13,946 nt of DNA from Rhodospirillaceae bacterium (GTDB lineage: Bacteria > Pseudomonadota > Alphaproteobacteria > GCA-2731375): the NCBI GenBank assembly GCA_018701215.1, contig JABIWH010000061.1:1-13946 (forward strand). Reading direction: 5' to 3'. Below the pieces are notes generated by a model, which ran no database searches, had not been told where the DNA came from, and was given only the letters and a program-made list of their open reading frames with translations. The stretch's first letter is position 1. Each line of letters begins with the position of its first letter. Both the position numbers and the translations under genes were made by a program. Shown here one piece after another: positions 13,937 to 13,946 of the stretch.

Positions 13937-13946
13937 GGTATCCCGC
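13933..13946 (+). CDS. IS3-family transposase OrfB, first codons only
   Basis: ATG overlapping the orfA stop, reading MRYP and a following GC (probably Ala). MRYPA is a common OrfB start in this IS3 subgroup. The gene continues beyond the window. Confidence 0.5.

Larger units (their letters stand above)
13811..13946 (+). mobile_element. Partial IS3-family insertion sequence, running off the window
   Basis: Only the end of orfA and the first codons of orfB are inside the window. The left terminal repeat and most of orfA are missing, since the sequence changes abruptly to a REC fragment near 13811, so the element is truncated on this side. Confidence 0.65.

Overview
The window looks like chromosomal DNA of an alphaproteobacterium, probably near Rhodospirillales. 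This is an inference from the moderately high GC, the codon use, the FecR-type protein and the IS and tRNA types; no marker gene fixes the taxon. Most of the window (1-11,010) is devoted to electron transfer. The last 2.3 kb is a scarred, mobile-element-rich junction.

Region 1 (1-4,667, plus strand) starts with a perfect FNR/CRP-family box. It is followed by three exported proteins: a pentaheme cytochrome c, an outer-membrane beta-barrel and a tetraheme cytochrome c. They probably form one operon whose products sit in the periplasm and outer membrane, possibly as a porin-cytochrome style conduit.

Region 2 (11,010 down to 4,849, minus strand, converging on region 1) is a compact four-gene operon behind a good sigma-70-like promoter. 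In order it encodes a membrane-anchored FAD/[2Fe-2S] NAD(P)H-type reductase, a soluble protein with two cyclic-nucleotide-binding-like domains fused to a four-cluster [4Fe-4S] ferredoxin, a membrane protein with two histidine pairs spaced for two b hemes, and a large membrane-anchored decaheme-type cytochrome. The cytochrome has a duplicated four-cysteine cytoplasmic domain and a 50-residue acidic stretch. Read together, they suggest an electron path from NAD(P)H through flavin, Fe-S centres and b hemes to periplasmic c hemes, with a built-in CRP-like sensor module on the Fe-S subunit. I do not recognise this as a named system, and it is the main find of the window.

Region 3 (11,023-12,341) holds the operon promoter, a 14-bp inverted repeat, the remains of a WYL/HTH-type regulator gene, and a gene for an exported FecR-domain protein.

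Region 4 (12,342-13,946) holds two GGGGTA-type direct repeats, a terminator-like hairpin and the 3' part of a tRNA-Lys(CTT), together resembling an integration site. It also contains a complete IS5-family element with a TTA target duplication and a frameshift site, a scrap of a response-regulator receiver gene, a sigma-54-type promoter motif, and the start of an IS3-family element that runs off the end.
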